Shown: positions 1 to 7,295, counted from the first letter of the stretch. The stretch is DNA of 36,288 nucleotides from Treponema sp. (GCA_031279205.1 JAITIX010000122.1:1-36288), one strand, 5' to 3'. Program-made: numbers and translations. The notes: generated by a model not told the origin, from the sequence alone.

Positions 1-122
1 TAGGCATCCGCAGAAGAATATATATTATCGTACAACCCCTCGTTAAGTTCATCAATCATCTGATGCCTTTCATCAATCTGAGATTGAATATCCCTAAGTC
101 TAATTACTAATGACAAGAACAT
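1..122 (-). CDS. Partial unknown protein, N-terminus only (runs off window start)
   Basis: An open frame of 40 codons starts with ATG at 122 and continues to the window edge without a stop. A strong Shine-Dalgarno sequence AGGAGGT lies at 130-136, seven bases upstream of the ATG, and it decides the start. The visible part begins MFLSLVIRL, then becomes hydrophilic and heptad-like (RDIQSQIDERHQMIDEL), which may be the start of a coiled coil. I do not recognise the family and too little is visible to assign one. The DNA here is noticeably richer in A+T than the nusB-alaS block next to it. The gene would be read after the small ORF at 187-315 on the same strand. Confidence 0.5.
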   Translation of the reverse strand, partial: MFLSLVIRLRDIQSQIDERHQMIDELNEGLYDNIYSSADA

Positions 123-186
123 AAATAATACCTCCTAAACTGAAACTCAAAATTAAAATCAGAAGACCCAGAAGTTATTTGAGAAC

Positions 187-315
187 CTACAACTTTTGCT
201 GCCACAGATAAAGATACGCTCCAGAAATACGCTGTTTCCTATATCTAGAAGTCCATTCCATCTTCATAAATTGAATAGTATTTCCAGAATCAACTGAGAA
301 ATCTAAATTCTTCAT
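187..315 (-). CDS. Small ORF of 42 aa, possibly leaderless or a truncated gene
   Basis: ATG at 315 opens a 42-codon frame ending in TAG at 187-189. The product starts MKNLDFSVDSGNTIQF and ends in an aromatic/basic stretch (AYLYLWQQKL). There is no Shine-Dalgarno sequence. A good promoter (ATGACA, 16 nt, TATACT) ends only 6 nt before the ATG, so the mRNA would start at or next to the A of ATG. The product matches nothing I know. After the stop, another frame stays open for about 40 codons (VSLSVAAKVVGSQIT and onward) to about 118, so this may be the first part of a gene broken by a frameshift. It lies between nusB and the partial gene at the window start, in AT-richer DNA. Confidence 0.35.
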   Translation of the reverse strand: MKNLDFSVDSGNTIQFMKMEWTSRYRKQRISGAYLYLWQQKL

Positions 316-321
316 GGAACC

Positions 322-349
322 AGTATACACGCATGGGCGGGCATGTCAT
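322..349 (-). promoter_or_regulatory. Sigma70-like promoter for the 42-aa ORF
   Basis: On the minus strand the -35 ATGACA (344-349) and the perfect-looking -10 TATACT (322-327) are 16 nt apart. The -10 is followed by six bases and then the ATG at 315, so the expected +1 falls on the start codon. The -35 overlaps the last codons of nusB. Confidence 0.5.
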
Positions 350-762
350 GCAGTCTTCTCAAGGGTTCTGCGGATGCTGTCAAGCATACCATTAATGAAC
401 CGGTAGGAATCATCAGTGCCGTAGTCCCGCGCAATGCCCACGGCCTCACTGATAACAATGGTGGGAGCAAGATCGTCCTGATACATGAGGGTATAGGTAC
501 TCATTCTGAGCAGTGCAAGGTCAACGCGCTGTACCCGCGAGAAGTCCCAATTTTGAAGATGGGACTGGATCATGGCGTCTATTGCTCTAATGTTTTCGAT
601 AGTTCCGGTAACCAGGAGGCGGGAAAATTGCGCGGTACTCTTGTCAAGCTGATCCAGAGTATCATCCAGCCATGAAAAAGCAACGGCCTTGTTCTTACTA
701 CAGGCTTCCCAGGCGTAGAGCGCCTGAAAAGCCAGAATTCTGCCCATTCTGCGCGTCGCCAT
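346..762 (-). CDS. nusB: Transcription antitermination factor NusB
   Basis: The 138-aa product has the length and pattern of NusB. It opens MATRRMGRILAFQALYAWE, the usual RRxAR/ALQALYAWE-type first helix, and contains the RVDLALLRMSTYTL helix and the TIVISEAVGIARDYGTDDSYRFINGMLDSI segment typical of the C-terminal half. In the family, NusB binds boxA RNA with NusE (S10) and promotes antitermination, chiefly on rRNA operons. The ATG at 762 lies three bases after the stop of the upstream PPIase gene, so the two are probably translationally coupled; there is no strong separate ribosome binding site. It is the last gene of the alaS-PPIase-nusB group. Confidence 0.93.
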   Translation of the reverse strand: MATRRMGRILAFQALYAWEACSKNKAVAFSWLDDTLDQLDKSTAQFSRLLVTGTIENIRAIDAMIQSHLQNWDFSRVQRVDLALLRMSTYTLMYQDDLAPTIVISEAVGIARDYGTDDSYRFINGMLDSIRRTLEKTA

Positions 763-765
763 GGG

Positions 766-1866
766 CTACCACGTTATGTTGATGTTGGCTTCCATTACTT
801 GGTACGGTGGCGGGGTGCCGGCGCGTAGTTCCGCCACGAGTTCATTGGAGGCTTGCGTCAGTACCCGCTGCTGTTCTTCCTGAAGCAAGGTGTTACCGAT
901 GTACTGTCGCACGGTTATGGATGAGCCAAGCTGGGCGATGTCGTCTAAGTCAAGCGTCTTCATTTCATACGTTTCAGTTACCTTGATGATCTGATAGCCG
1001 GCGTTCCCTTCGATGAGTTTAGACACCTCGCCCTGTTTAAGGCTAAACGCGGTGTTAATGAAGTCCGCACCGACAAGTTGCTGGGCTTGACTGTTCCGGG
1101 GCAGATAGCCGGCATCTCCGGCTTGATAGCCTGAATTGGGCGCCTGCGATTTCTGCACGGCCTCGTCAAACCTCGATGGGTTAGAACCGATGTCCGCGAC
1201 GAGACGCTCGGCGAGTCTGCGGGCAACAGTCCGGTCAGAGCCATAGGGAACCTGAATCATGGAGAAGCGCACGGTTTCAGGACGGACAAACTGAGTCTTG
1301 TTCAAGTTATAGATGTTGCTGATCTCGGCATTAGTGGGCGTCTTTATCGAACTGATGAGCGTCTGCTTCTTGGATATGAGGTATTGCTGGGTAACCATCT
1401 GTTTACGCAACTGCTCACGAAACGCCGTAAGCTCAAGACCAGTTTCAGTCTTGATCGCCTCAGAGAATTCCGTGTCAGTGGGTTGGCGACTGAGCTGCTG
1501 CGCCATCTGTGCGCGAAGCTGCTGTACCTGCTGGTTAAGCTGGTTATCCGTTATGGCGATTCCGTCCCGCGCTGCGGCTTGAAGCGCAAGGCGCTCATTG
1601 ATCATCATGTCTAGCACCTGCCGTCTATCGCTGGCGCTGAGTGAGCGGCACGCCGTGAGTACCTCAGCGTCAGTGGGCTGCCGTCCGTACTGCTGATAGA
1701 AACTGCTTCGCACGGTCTGCTCGACCTCAGTGCGGAACTGCTTAACACTGATCGGCTCGCTTCTGGTGAGCCGCACGATGGCTGCGGGCTGTAGATCGAG
1801 CTGGGCAAACGTTGTTGTCGCCATAACCACGCTTAAAAAAGCACCGCATATAATCTTTCTCTTCAT
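766..1866 (-). CDS. Periplasmic parvulin-type peptidylprolyl isomerase / SurA-like chaperone
   Basis: The 366-aa product has an N-terminal signal peptide (basic MKRK, hydrophobic core to about residue 21, FAQ cleavage region), a SurA-like N-terminal region with RQPTD-type helices (about 40-190), and a PpiC/rotamase region at about 195-305 (QFVRPETVRFSMIQVPYG, then GDAGYLPRNSQ, then FSLKQGEVSKLIEGNAGYQIIKV). Known role of the family: helping outer-membrane and periplasmic proteins fold, and cis-trans isomerisation of prolyl bonds. It lies between alaS and nusB, the place where T. pallidum, as I recall, has its Tpn39b basic membrane protein. The start at 1866 follows the alaS stop by 15 nt, with AAAAAAGGGAAAAT as a plausible ribosome binding site. 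Whether isomerase activity is retained cannot be told from sequence. Confidence 0.85.
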   Translation of the reverse strand: MKRKIICGAFLSVVMATTTFAQLDLQPAAIVRLTRSEPISVKQFRTEVEQTVRSSFYQQYGRQPTDAEVLTACRSLSASDRRQVLDMMINERLALQAAARDGIAITDNQLNQQVQQLRAQMAQQLSRQPTDTEFSEAIKTETGLELTAFREQLRKQMVTQQYLISKKQTLISSIKTPTNAEISNIYNLNKTQFVRPETVRFSMIQVPYGSDRTVARRLAERLVADIGSNPSRFDEAVQKSQAPNSGYQAGDAGYLPRNSQAQQLVGADFINTAFSLKQGEVSKLIEGNAGYQIIKVTETYEMKTLDLDDIAQLGSSITVRQYIGNTLLQEEQQRVLTQASNELVAELRAGTPPPYQVMEANINITW

Positions 1867-1881
1867 TTTATTTTCCCTTTT

Positions 1882-3669
1882 TTACTCAAGCACGGCGCGG
1901 ATACGTCGCACACCGGCGGAAGACGACTGCTCCTTCTGTATCTTGAACACGCCGAGCATTCCGGTGCGTTCCACATGGGGGCCGCCACAGACTTCTTTGG
2001 AGAAGTCTCCGATAGTATAAACCTTGACCTGCGGCTCATACTTTTCTCCAAACAGGGCGATTGCCCCGGTATTCTTTGCCTCTTCAAGGCTCATCACATT
2101 CATTATAACTGGTAGGTCTCGTTTAATCTGCTCGTTGACGATAGCCTCAACTCGCGCCAGTTCCTCACTGCTCATGGGAACGTTGTGGGAAAAGTCAAAG
2201 CGCATTCGCTCGGCGGTGATGTTCGAGCCTTTCTGCGCCACGTGGTTTCCCAGCACTGTACGAAGCGCCTGATGCATAAGATGGGTGGCCGTGTGATACT
2301 TCACGGACATATCCCCCTGATCAGCCAGTCCACCCTTGAAGCGCTGCTCGCTTCCGGCGCGGGACAGGTCTTGATGTTTCTTGAACGCATCGTCGAATTC
2401 AGTACGATTCACGGTCATGCCCTGTTCGGCGGCGAGTTCCTCAGTCAGCTCAATGGGGAAGCCGTAGGTGTCGTAGAGCTTGAACGCCAGCCTTCCTGAC
2501 ATGAGCCGACGCGGGTCTTTGAGCAGGTTTGGCAGGAGTTTCTCAAACTCACGCTCACCCTTGAAGAGGGTCTCAAGAAACTTTGCCTCTTCCTTATCAA
2601 ACTCTTTTATAATAAAGGCTTTGTTCTGGGCGAGTTCTGGGTATGGGCTGGACAGTTGTTCGATGATAACTCGCGCTATGGGCGAGAGCATGATGCCTTC
2701 AATGCCGAGCTTGCGTCCATGTCGCACGGCGCGGCGAATAAGCCGGCGCAGTACATAGCCCGCGCCTACATTGGATGGGCTTAGTCCACTGGGATCGCCG
2801 AGGATGAAAGTTGCAGCACGGGTGTGGTCGGCGATGATGCGCGTGGATTTGTCCTTCTCCGGGTCTGTACCGTAGGTATGGGACGAGGCCTTTTCAACAG
2901 CGGCGATGATTGGCGCGAAAATCTCAGTGTCATACACCGATTTTTTGCCATTGAGGATCGTGATGGTTCGCTCAATCCCCATGCCTGTATCCACACAGGT
3001 GCGGGCAAGCGGCTCATACACACCGTCTGCTGTCTTGTTGTACTGCATAAACACATCATTCCAGATTTCAAGCCACTTTCCGCAGGCGCAGCCCGGGGCG
3101 CAGTCAGGTCCGCAGGGTTGCTTACCCATATCGATAAACATCTCTGAGTCAGGTCCGCAGGGGCCAGTCGTGCCGGCAGGTCCCCACCAGTTATCCGACC
3201 GAGGCCGGTAACTAATGCGTTCCTCTGGAATGCCAAGCGATTTCCAGACAGCGGCTGATTCCTCGTCGCGGGGCACGGTGCTGTCCCCCTCAAAAACGGT
3301 AACGCCGAGCTTTTCAAGGGGAATACCAAGATATTGGGGAGAGGTGAGGAACTCAAAGCTCATCTTTATGGCCTCTTCCTTAAAGTAATCGCCGAGTGAC
3401 CAGTTCCCCAACATCTCGAAGAAGGTTAGATGGCTTGGATCCCCCACCGCATCAATGTCAACCGTGCGGATACACTTCTGGTAATCGGTGAGCCGCTTCC
3501 CAGCCGGATGTTCCTGCCCAAGAAGGTACGGCACAAGCGGGTGCATCCCGGCAGTGGTAAACAGTACGGTTGGATCGTTATCCGGCAGCAGGGACTTACC
3601 CTGAATCAGGGCATGATCCCTTGATACAAAAAACTCAATGTACTTAGAGCGAAGTTCGTGAGCGTTCAT
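1882..3669 (-). CDS. alaS: Alanyl-tRNA synthetase, short form without C-terminal C-Ala domain
   Basis: The 595-aa product joins alanine to tRNA-Ala. It has the class II catalytic core from the N-terminus (MNAHELRSKYIEFF, FTTAGMHPLVPYL, GAGYVLRRLIRRAVRHG) and an editing domain with the zinc motifs HTATH (H459, H463) and CGGPH (C561, H565). It ends about 30 residues after that cysteine motif, so the C-terminal dimerisation/C-Ala part found in the approximately 875-residue bacterial enzyme is absent. This short form is what I recall from Treponema. The usual CGGTH reads CGGPH here. I place the start at ATG 3669, where the AlaRS homology begins; a TTG 36 bases upstream belongs to the promoter -35. 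No Shine-Dalgarno sequence is visible, and a promoter ends 7 nt before the ATG. First gene of the alaS-PPIase-nusB unit. Confidence 0.95.
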   Translation of the reverse strand: MNAHELRSKYIEFFVSRDHALIQGKSLLPDNDPTVLFTTAGMHPLVPYLLGQEHPAGKRLTDYQKCIRTVDIDAVGDPSHLTFFEMLGNWSLGDYFKEEAIKMSFEFLTSPQYLGIPLEKLGVTVFEGDSTVPRDEESAAVWKSLGIPEERISYRPRSDNWWGPAGTTGPCGPDSEMFIDMGKQPCGPDCAPGCACGKWLEIWNDVFMQYNKTADGVYEPLARTCVDTGMGIERTITILNGKKSVYDTEIFAPIIAAVEKASSHTYGTDPEKDKSTRIIADHTRAATFILGDPSGLSPSNVGAGYVLRRLIRRAVRHGRKLGIEGIMLSPIARVIIEQLSSPYPELAQNKAFIIKEFDKEEAKFLETLFKGEREFEKLLPNLLKDPRRLMSGRLAFKLYDTYGFPIELTEELAAEQGMTVNRTEFDDAFKKHQDLSRAGSEQRFKGGLADQGDMSVKYHTATHLMHQALRTVLGNHVAQKGSNITAERMRFDFSHNVPMSSEELARVEAIVNEQIKRDLPVIMNVMSLEEAKNTGAIALFGEKYEPQVKVYTIGDFSKEVCGGPHVERTGMLGVFKIQKEQSSSAGVRRIRAVLE

Positions 3670-3676
3670 AGAAAAA

Positions 3677-3705
3677 ATACTAGGTGAGTGTGAAGATCGC
3701 GTCAA
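3677..3705 (-). promoter_or_regulatory. alaS promoter (predicted leaderless start)
   Basis: On the minus strand -35 TTGACG (3700-3705), a 17-nt spacer and -10 TAGTAT (3677-3682) are followed by seven T-rich bases and the alaS ATG. The expected transcription start falls on or one base before the start codon. It stands back to back with the promoter of the kdgA gene. Confidence 0.6.
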
Positions 3706-3751
3706 GACGGCGGCAGGGGCCTAAGACGCATCCTAACGCTACCATGGCTGA

Positions 3752-3780
3752 TTGCCGGACAGTAACTTTATGGGTAGTAT
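3752..3780 (+). promoter_or_regulatory. Promoter for the KDPG aldolase - KDG kinase operon
   Basis: -35 TTGCCG (3752-3757), a 17-nt spacer and -10 TAGTAT (3775-3780). The expected +1 near 3787 leaves a short leader of about 13 nt that holds the GGAGG ribosome binding site at 3789-3793. No operator-like inverted repeat is obvious. Confidence 0.45.
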
Positions 3781-3799
3781 CAAAACTTGGAGGCAAAGT

Positions 3800-4765
3800 A
3801 TGCATAGCGTGCTTGAAGTATTAGGTAAAATCGGAATCGTACCGGTCATCAAGATCGATGATGCGGCAAAGGCGATTCCTCTGGCAAAAGCGCTCATCGC
3901 GGGCGGAATCCCCTGCGCTGAGGTAACCTTCAGGACTCAGGCGGGGGAAGAAGCTATCCGCCGTATAAACAAGGAGGCGCCCGACATATTGCTTGGGGCT
4001 GGTACAGTCTTGAGCGTGGAGCAGGTTGACCGTGCCATGAACGCTGGTGCAAAGTTCATCGTTAGTCCGGGCTTTAACCCAAAGGTAGTGTCGCACTGTA
4101 TTGCGAAGGAAATTCCGGTTACGCCGGGGTGTTCCAACCCATCCGACGTCGAGCAGGCGCTGGAACTAGGGCTTGATGTGGTAAAGTTCTTCCCCGCCGA
4201 GCAAGCCGGGGGCCTTGACTACATCAAAGCTATTGTCGCGCCTTATCCTACGCTCAAGTTCATGCCCACGGGCGGAATCAACGCGGCAAACATCGCAAAA
4301 TACATAGCCTATGAGAAGATACTGGCCTGCGGCGGCTCGTGGATGGTGAGCGCAGACCTCATCAACGCAGGGGACTTTGATCGAATCACAGCACTGTGTC
4401 GTGAGGCCATGCTGACCATGCTGGGCCTCTCAGTGATGCATTTCGGCGTCAACACTGCTAATGCTGACGATGCGGCTAAGGCGGCGTGGATGTTTAATAC
4501 GCTCTTTGGCTTCACCACCAAAAACGGCATCAGTTCCGTCTTTGCCTCCGACAGCATTGAGATCATGAAGTCTCCGGGCTTGGGTAAACATGGACACATC
4601 GGCATTGGCACTAACACACTTTCCCGTGCCATTGCCTACTTTGAGCGGCTGGGCCTTGGCTTTGACCCCTCAAGCGCCAAGAACGACGCTGCTGGGAAGA
4701 TGGCGGCTATTTACTTTAAGGACGAGATCGCGGGTTTTGCGGTTCATCTGGTACAGAAAAAATAA
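3800..4765 (+). CDS. KDPG/KHG aldolase fused to a C-terminal VOC (glyoxalase-like) domain
   Basis: The 321-aa protein has two parts. Residues 1-205 are a class I 2-keto-3-deoxy-6-phosphogluconate / 4-hydroxy-2-oxoglutarate aldolase: catalytic Glu at E41 (CAEVTFRT), Schiff-base Lys at K129 (VVKFFPAEQ), GAGTV and the phosphate-binding MPTGGI. Residues about 211-321 form a VOC-fold domain (MHFGVNTANADDAAKAAWMF, then HGHIGIGTNTLSRAIAYFERLG, ending FAVHLVQ). Canonical Eda is about 210 residues, so the tail is an addition. The start is the ATG at 3800 preceded by GGAGG; in-frame TTG/ATG codons upstream lie in the promoter. The kinase gene follows after 12 nt, so together they would turn 2-keto-3-deoxygluconate into pyruvate and glyceraldehyde-3-phosphate, as in hexuronate or pectin breakdown. 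The VOC role (regulatory, epimerase-like or structural) is unknown. Confidence 0.88.
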   Translation: MHSVLEVLGKIGIVPVIKIDDAAKAIPLAKALIAGGIPCAEVTFRTQAGEEAIRRINKEAPDILLGAGTVLSVEQVDRAMNAGAKFIVSPGFNPKVVSHCIAKEIPVTPGCSNPSDVEQALELGLDVVKFFPAEQAGGLDYIKAIVAPYPTLKFMPTGGINAANIAKYIAYEKILACGGSWMVSADLINAGDFDRITALCREAMLTMLGLSVMHFGVNTANADDAAKAAWMFNTLFGFTTKNGISSVFASDSIEIMKSPGLGKHGHIGIGTNTLSRAIAYFERLGLGFDPSSAKNDAAGKMAAIYFKDEIAGFAVHLVQKK

Positions 4766-4777
4766 GAGGAGAGCGCT

Positions 4778-5800
4778 ATGAACAAAATCATCACTTTTGG
4801 GGAAATCATGCTCCGTCTCGCGCCAGAGGGCTATTATCGCTTTACGCAAGCCACAACGTTTCAAGCAACCTTTGGCGGCGGCGAGGCGAATGTCGCGGTG
4901 TCGCTCGCCGGCTTAGGCATGGACGCGGCTTTTGTTAGTAAGCTCCCGAAGCACGAGATTGGCCAGGCCGCGGTGAATAAGTTGCGGCAGTTCGGGGTGG
5001 ACACGTCGAAGATCGTCCGAGGCGGGGAACGTGTAGGCATTTATTACCTTGAGAAAGGCGCGTCCCAGCGCCCCTCAAAGGTGATCTACGACCGCGCTGG
5101 TTCTGCTATCGCCACAGCAAGCACCGCTGACTTTGACTGGAACGCGATCTTTGATGGCGCATCATGGTTCCACTTCACCGGCATAACCCCGGCGCTGGGT
5201 GAAAATGTTGCCGCGATCTGCTTGGACGCGCTTAAAGCCGCCAAAGCCAAGGGTCTAACCGTTTCCTGCGATCTCAATTACCGCAAGAATCTCTGGTCGC
5301 GGGAAAAGGCCGGCGAAGTCATGGGCGCTTTAGTTAAGTACGTTGACCTCTGCATCGCCAATGAGGAAGATGCCGCCGATGTATTTGGCATACACGCGAA
5401 GAATTCCGATGTAAGCTCCGGTAAGATTAACCATGACGGCTATAAAGAAGTCGCCACAGCTCTTGCGGAGCGCTTTGGTTTCAAGCGGGTTGCCATTACC
5501 CTGCGTGAATCCATCTCAGCCAACGATAACAAGTGGGCAGCCATGCTCTTTGACGGTAAAGACTTCTTCTTTTCAAGGAAATACGCTGTCCACATTGTAG
5601 ACCGTGTAGGCGGCGGCGATAGTTTCGGAGCAGGACTTATCTATGGCGAACTCAATGGCCTGTCCTCAGCGGATACCCTTGAGTTCGCGGTGGCGGCAAG
5701 CTGTCTTAAACATTCAATTGAAGGTGATTTTAACCTTATATCAGTCGAAGAAGTAAAAAAACTCACTGACGGCGACGCCTCTGGTCGGGTACAGCGCTAA
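4778..5800 (+). CDS. kdgK: 2-keto-3-deoxygluconate kinase (PfkB family)
   Basis: The 340-aa protein is a PfkB/ribokinase-type sugar kinase. It starts MNKIITFGEIMLRLAPEG, has the glycine-rich GGGEANVAVSLAGLG substrate region near residues 30-45, and carries the C-terminal PfkB signature DRVGGGDSFGAGL with the catalytic aspartate at D281. The FGEIMLRLAP opening is typical of 2-dehydro-3-deoxygluconokinases, and the upstream KDPG aldolase fits this substrate, although fructokinase-like specificity cannot be excluded from sequence. A good ribosome binding site (AGAGGAGAG) precedes the ATG, 12 nt after the aldolase stop. A nested hairpin follows the gene, so the operon probably has only these two genes. 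Confidence 0.85.
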   Translation: MNKIITFGEIMLRLAPEGYYRFTQATTFQATFGGGEANVAVSLAGLGMDAAFVSKLPKHEIGQAAVNKLRQFGVDTSKIVRGGERVGIYYLEKGASQRPSKVIYDRAGSAIATASTADFDWNAIFDGASWFHFTGITPALGENVAAICLDALKAAKAKGLTVSCDLNYRKNLWSREKAGEVMGALVKYVDLCIANEEDAADVFGIHAKNSDVSSGKINHDGYKEVATALAERFGFKRVAITLRESISANDNKWAAMLFDGKDFFFSRKYAVHIVDRVGGGDSFGAGLIYGELNGLSSADTLEFAVAASCLKHSIEGDFNLISVEEVKKLTDGDASGRVQR

Positions 5801-5807
5801 TTACAAA

Positions 5808-5858
5808 GTGCGGGCTTTCATCTTTCGCCCTAATGGGTGGAAAATGAAAGCTCGCCAC
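5808..5858 (+). terminator. Long stem-loop after kdgK, probable terminator
   Basis: GTGCGGGCTTTCAT (5808-5821) pairs with ATGAAAGCTCGCCAC (5844-5858) with one bulge and a wobble pair. Inside it, TTTCGCCC pairs with GGGTGGAAA, giving one long imperfect hairpin. Only a weak T-run follows, so it could also act in mRNA stability. The remaining spacer to 5966 shows nothing I can name. Confidence 0.45.
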
Positions 5859-5966
5859 GTTTATCTTTGTATATCTGACTCTTGAGGCCTTTGCGTTAAG
5901 TTTGGTGCTTGAAACAAGAAGCCATATTTCGTGATATGAGGTTTTGGAACAGACTCTTTGTTTGTA

Positions 5967-6305
5967 TCAATTCCCTCGTTCCTGAAGTTCCAGCTTCTTC
6001 TGCTCTATGCGTTCTTTTGCGACGCTGATCTCCTTGAGGGTTTCCCTGATTTGTGGGCTGTTAATGGTAATGCTATCTACTTTTTCCTCAACAAGGCTGA
6101 GATAGGTTTCCATGCCAAGACGATCTGTTAACTTCTTGATCTGTCCCTCAAGCTGTTTAATGTCGAGCATCAAAACCCCGCGTTCTCCCAGGTCTTGTGC
6201 CTTTGCGCCAGCCTTGTTCATAAAGCCCTTGCCCTTTTCGCCCAGGTCTGAGGCTGCTTCTCCGGCCTTGGACGCCATTTCTTTTAATACATCAGAAAAA
6301 GCCAT
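5967..6305 (-). CDS. Small hydrophilic coiled-coil protein, unknown function
   Basis: The 112-aa product starts MAFSDVLKEMASKAGEAASDLGEKGKGF. It has an Ala/Gly/Lys-rich amphipathic N-terminal third (about 1-45), then two helical, heptad-like stretches (IKQLEGQIKKLTDRLGMETYL and LKEISVAKERIEQKKLELQERG). No signal peptide or membrane segment is visible. A strong ribosome binding site, AAGGAGGTT, precedes the ATG by three bases, so it is almost certainly translated. I do not recognise the family; the N-terminus resembles stress or LEA-like small helical proteins only in composition. It is a lone gene facing kdgK and divergent from cdaA. Confidence 0.75.
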   Translation of the reverse strand: MAFSDVLKEMASKAGEAASDLGEKGKGFMNKAGAKAQDLGERGVLMLDIKQLEGQIKKLTDRLGMETYLSLVEEKVDSITINSPQIRETLKEISVAKERIEQKKLELQERGN

Positions 6306-6429
6306 AATAACCTCCTTAAGTAAGGTTACGCCATACCAGCGTCATAACCCCACCTAATTGAACTGTATGATTAAGCATACCTAAAATGTGCTGTTCTGAC
6401 AAGCATGCCCAAAGACTTGTGTTCGCTAA

Positions 6430-6458
6430 TTGCAATTCAGCCGCAACTTTTTTATGAT
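6430..6458 (+). promoter_or_regulatory. cdaA promoter (predicted leaderless start)
   Basis: -35 TTGCAA (6430-6435), a 17-nt spacer and -10 TATGAT (6453-6458). Six bases (AGGGCT) separate the -10 from the cdaA ATG at 6465, putting the expected +1 on the start codon. The AGGG in those six bases is too close to the ATG to be a normal ribosome binding site. Confidence 0.55.
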
Positions 6459-6464
6459 AGGGCT

Positions 6465-7295
6465 ATGGAATGGTTACAGCGCTTTATTGCGCTTTATGAT
6501 AAGTTACTGGTTCCGATTCTTGACGTGGCGATTCTGGCGTTTCTGCTCTATAAGGCGTATGAGCTTCTTGTAAAGACTCAGGCAGTTCAGATGGTAAAGG
6601 GCGCGGGTTTTCTCGCTCTGGTTTATGTGGTTGCCGAATTGTTTAGGCTGAGTACCCTGCGCTGGGTATTGAGCGCGCTTGCACCCGGCCTGATTGTTGC
6701 CGTGGCGATTATCTTTCAGCCGGAACTCCGTAAGCTCATGATCCGGCTAGGACAGACCGAGTTGTTTAAACCTGACAGTAAGCCTCAGCTTGCCCACCTT
6801 GAGGCAGTGATTGCTGCGGCACGACATCTGGCCGAGGAGCAGCGGGGAATGCTTATCGTGTTTCCTCGCAAGGTGAACCTGCGTAACATCATAGAGACTG
6901 GAACAAAAATAAACGCGGATATTAGTTCAGCGCTTATCATTGCTGTGTTTGAGTTTGACGGGCCGCTCCATGACGGAGCTATGGTCATACAGTATGGCCG
7001 AATCGCGGCGGCGGGCTGTTTCCTGCCGTTGTCCGAACAACAGAATATCAAAAAGAGCTTTGGTACCCGTCATCGAGCATCCCTCGGTATGTCTGAGCAG
7101 TCCGATGCGGTGGTACTCGTGGTATCTGAGGAAACAGGCGCCATCAGCCTCGCCTTTGATGGCAAGCTCTATTATGACCTTATGCCGGACGAGCTTATGC
7201 GGAAACTGATGAACCTGATTGAGCGCGGAAACTTAAGTGAAACTGAAAAACCATACGAGGATCACCCTGTTGCTTCTGGAGTAAGCATTGTCTAA
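6465..7295 (+). CDS. cdaA: Diadenylate cyclase CdaA, membrane-bound (c-di-AMP synthesis)
   Basis: The 276-aa protein makes cyclic di-AMP from two ATP. Three hydrophobic segments lie in residues 12-85, followed by the DisA_N/DAC domain with the catalytic DGA motif (D170-G171-A172 in GPLHDGAMVI) and the RHR motif (R202-H203-R204 in FGTRHRASLG). The start MEWLQRFIALYDKLL matches the usual N-terminus of CdaA; the frame is open to an ATG at 6405, but that lies upstream of the promoter and lacks a ribosome binding site. The next gene, its YbbR-domain partner, begins inside the last codons. In Firmicutes CdaA is controlled by CdaR and GlmM; here only the CdaR-like partner is adjacent. Confidence 0.94.
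   Translation: MEWLQRFIALYDKLLVPILDVAILAFLLYKAYELLVKTQAVQMVKGAGFLALVYVVAELFRLSTLRWVLSALAPGLIVAVAIIFQPELRKLMIRLGQTELFKPDSKPQLAHLEAVIAAARHLAEEQRGMLIVFPRKVNLRNIIETGTKINADISSALIIAVFEFDGPLHDGAMVIQYGRIAAAGCFLPLSEQQNIKKSFGTRHRASLGMSEQSDAVVLVVSEETGAISLAFDGKLYYDLMPDELMRKLMNLIERGNLSETEKPYEDHPVASGVSIV

Noticed and set aside
3670-3705. Longer alaS reading from TTG at 3705
   Set aside because: The TTG is the beginning of the -35 hexamer; the extra 12 residues have no AlaRS homology and no ribosome binding site.
3752-3799. Longer KDPG aldolase from TTG at 3752
   Set aside because: That TTG is part of the -35; GGAGG directly before ATG 3800 decides the start.
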